Positions 63,041-64,000 of a stretch of 64,000 nucleotides of DNA are shown one piece after another. The first letter of the stretch is position 1. The number at the start of each line of letters is the position of its first letter. The translations under genes and the position numbers were made by a program. Origin of the DNA: Emydura subglobosa. Lineage: Eukaryota > Chordata > Testudines > Chelidae. Where the stretch lies: assembly GCA_007922225.1 (NCBI GenBank), contig ML679966.1:60639969-60703968 (forward strand), written 5' to 3'. Below the pieces are notes generated by a model. It searched no databases, was not told the origin of the DNA, and worked only from the letters and a program-made list of their open reading frames with translations.

Positions 63041-63219
63041 AAACCAGTCAGGTGCCACTTGTGGCTGGTGGGTCCTGCTGGTAAGCAAACAAAAGTTCAC
63101 GTTACTCAGGTTCAGCCTACGGAATGCATCGGCGTGACCGGTTGCTTCCTGAGCCAGGCCTCCTTGCCCCAGCCACTCTGTGAGGCAGTGTCCCTCAAGA
63201 TGGCCGACCTGCACAAATG

Positions 63220-63360
63220 CCCTATGACAACAGCCAAACATTGCCAACAGCTGGTAGGTCACAGGGTGGCCTACACATATGTGGTGAGGCTAGCTAGCCT
63301 GATGCTTAGGCTGCTTCAGTCATGGCTAGCCTCAGTGTACAGTCCGAGCAGATAACTTCT
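63220..63360 (+). pseudogene. DIRS-like RT/RNase H connection remnant
   Basis: The plus frame 63059-63355 ends MTTAKHCQQLVGHRVAYTY, then RLLQSWLASVYSPSR. This matches the segment between RT and RNase H in reptile DIRS-like polyproteins. Confidence 0.65.
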
Positions 63361-63469
63361 GCACCAGGAAGCTACGGTCTCCTCTCCTCCCCTCCCTAGA
63401 ACTGGTGAATGACTCCTTAGGATGTGTGAAGGGGCGTTCCGTTCATGAAACAGGCTCCTTCAGTTACCC

Positions 63470-63790
63470 TGATATCGGACGCCTTGGGCAGAGGGTGAAG
63501 TGCCGTATCAGTGCTGACCTTGGCTCACAAGGCGTCTGGCCAAGGGAGGAGAGAATTCGACACACCAATGTAAAGATCTGCGAAACGTTTGCATGCAGGG
63601 CTTGTGGAATGTTCCTCTGCTTATTGAGGGCAGGGCGGTGCAGGTGCTGACAGACATTACAGTGACCATGTACTACATTGACAGGTGGGGGAAGCCCATT
63701 CATAGCCTTATGAAGGGAAGCTATCGGTCCTTAGGACCTGGCGGTGATCACCTCCCGGGGGTGAGGAATGATGAGGCGGACCGCGTCAAG
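63470..63790 (+). pseudogene. DIRS-like RNase H remnant
   Basis: Two overlapping frames carry RNase H-like sequence: DLGSQGVWPREERIRHTNVK and ACGMFLCLL from the first (63405-63650), and VLTDITVTMYYIDRWGKP then GVRNDEADRVKG from the second (63593-63832). The TD of VLTD and the ND(x)AD pattern correspond to conserved RNase H acidic positions. A frameshift near 63600-63650 separates them. Confidence 0.75.
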
Positions 63791-64000
63791 GGGTCGCTCT
63801 TCTTCACCACAGTGGGTCGCTGCGCCCACTAAAGGTGTCTACGACTGTCTAGAGGGGGGGTTTCCCCAAGGGGAATCTGTCCATATCGGACTGGAGCATG
63901 AGGTGTCCACAGTGCTGCTCTCTCCGTGGTCAAGGGGTGGGGGCGATCGTCAATGCCATCCATCGGTAGTGGCCAGTCATATTCACATTCCCGCCTTTCC
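63790..64000 (+). other. Right edge, within the DIRS-like element
   Basis: GC-rich sequence with no clear frame, presumably polyprotein downstream of RNase H. The recombinase and right terminus are outside the window. Confidence 0.45.

Larger units (their letters stand above)
56638..64000 (+). other. PDGFC: PDGFC intron 4 (5' part)
   Basis: This is noncoding sequence after exon 4 and extends past the window edge, so intron 4 is at least 7.4 kb. 56640-57290 and 57690-58840 are AT-rich with nothing I recognise. 57297-57680 is an unusual open block, 58845-58930 and 59035-59355 look like MITEs, and from about 59545 the base composition shifts sharply to GC-rich where a DIRS-like element lies. 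Confidence 0.85.
59545..64000 (+). mobile_element. DIRS-like retrotransposon, decayed, cut by window edge
   Basis: A GC-rich block beginning near gagtgcttgctcatgtccat follows AT-rich intron. In order on the plus strand it shows a noncoding terminal region, gag-like frames with a tandem repeat, reverse-transcriptase pieces (about 62671-63040), a linker (63230-63360) and RNase H pieces (63470-63790). The RT/RNase H sequence style (YSRYFLVP, WYATLNVRDAY, VTMYYIDRWGKP) is that of DIRS-group elements rather than LTR retroviruses. The expected tyrosine recombinase would lie beyond the window. Stops and frameshifts are frequent, so this copy is dead. DIRS-like elements are absent from birds, which supports a turtle or another non-avian reptile. 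Confidence 0.78.

Noticed and set aside
59545..64000. Endogenous retrovirus or Gypsy LTR element
   Set aside because: No LTR pair, protease or zinc knuckle is visible, and the RT/RNase H style matches the DIRS group. A recombinase or integrase beyond 64000 would confirm or overturn this.

Overview
This is vertebrate nuclear DNA. It is AT-rich, intron-dominated and full of retroelement fossils, with no prokaryotic gene organisation. Two well-formed exons on the + strand encode adjacent parts of platelet-derived growth factor C (PDGFC): the end of the CUB domain (17406-17586) and the hinge up to the conserved GRKSR processing site (56436-56637). The window therefore runs from PDGFC intron 2, through exon 3, a 38.8 kb intron 3 and exon 4, into intron 4. 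The signal peptide and start of CUB lie upstream, and the growth-factor domain lies downstream. The repeat content is several CR1 LINEs with the sauropsid 3' end, an L1-type LINE, a DIRS-like retrotransposon and many short palindromic elements. This fits a non-avian reptile, most likely a turtle (inference from recognised repeat families, not a database result).

Layout. 1-17405 is intron 2: CR1 copies at about 1108-1745 (-), 8500-9428 (+) and 15541-16760 (-), a near-perfect 107 bp inverted repeat (4615-4721 / 5536-5642), and an unassigned coding-like block on the - strand (12843-13347). 17587-56435 is intron 3: a decayed L1 on the - strand (about 24200-28750) followed directly by a CR1 on the + strand (about 29190-30411), a purine-rich minisatellite-like tract (about 33840-34640), a composite inverted repeat (34950-35270), and many palindromic MITE-like elements, the clearest at 47108-47197. 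From about 59545 to the right edge, intron 4 holds a GC-rich DIRS-like element: terminal region, gag-like ORFs with an internal tandem repeat, then reverse transcriptase and RNase H remnants. Both reverse transcriptase catalytic motifs are altered.

Only PDGFC is a confident functional gene. I see no operon, CRISPR array, tRNA or rRNA. Nothing here clearly forms an undescribed biological system. The items most worth a second look are the 12843-13347 block, the inverted duplication at 4.6-5.6 kb, the PDGFC exon 4 hinge sequence, and the repeated gag segment of the DIRS-like element. Family assignments for repeats rest on recognition by eye and have not been checked by search.
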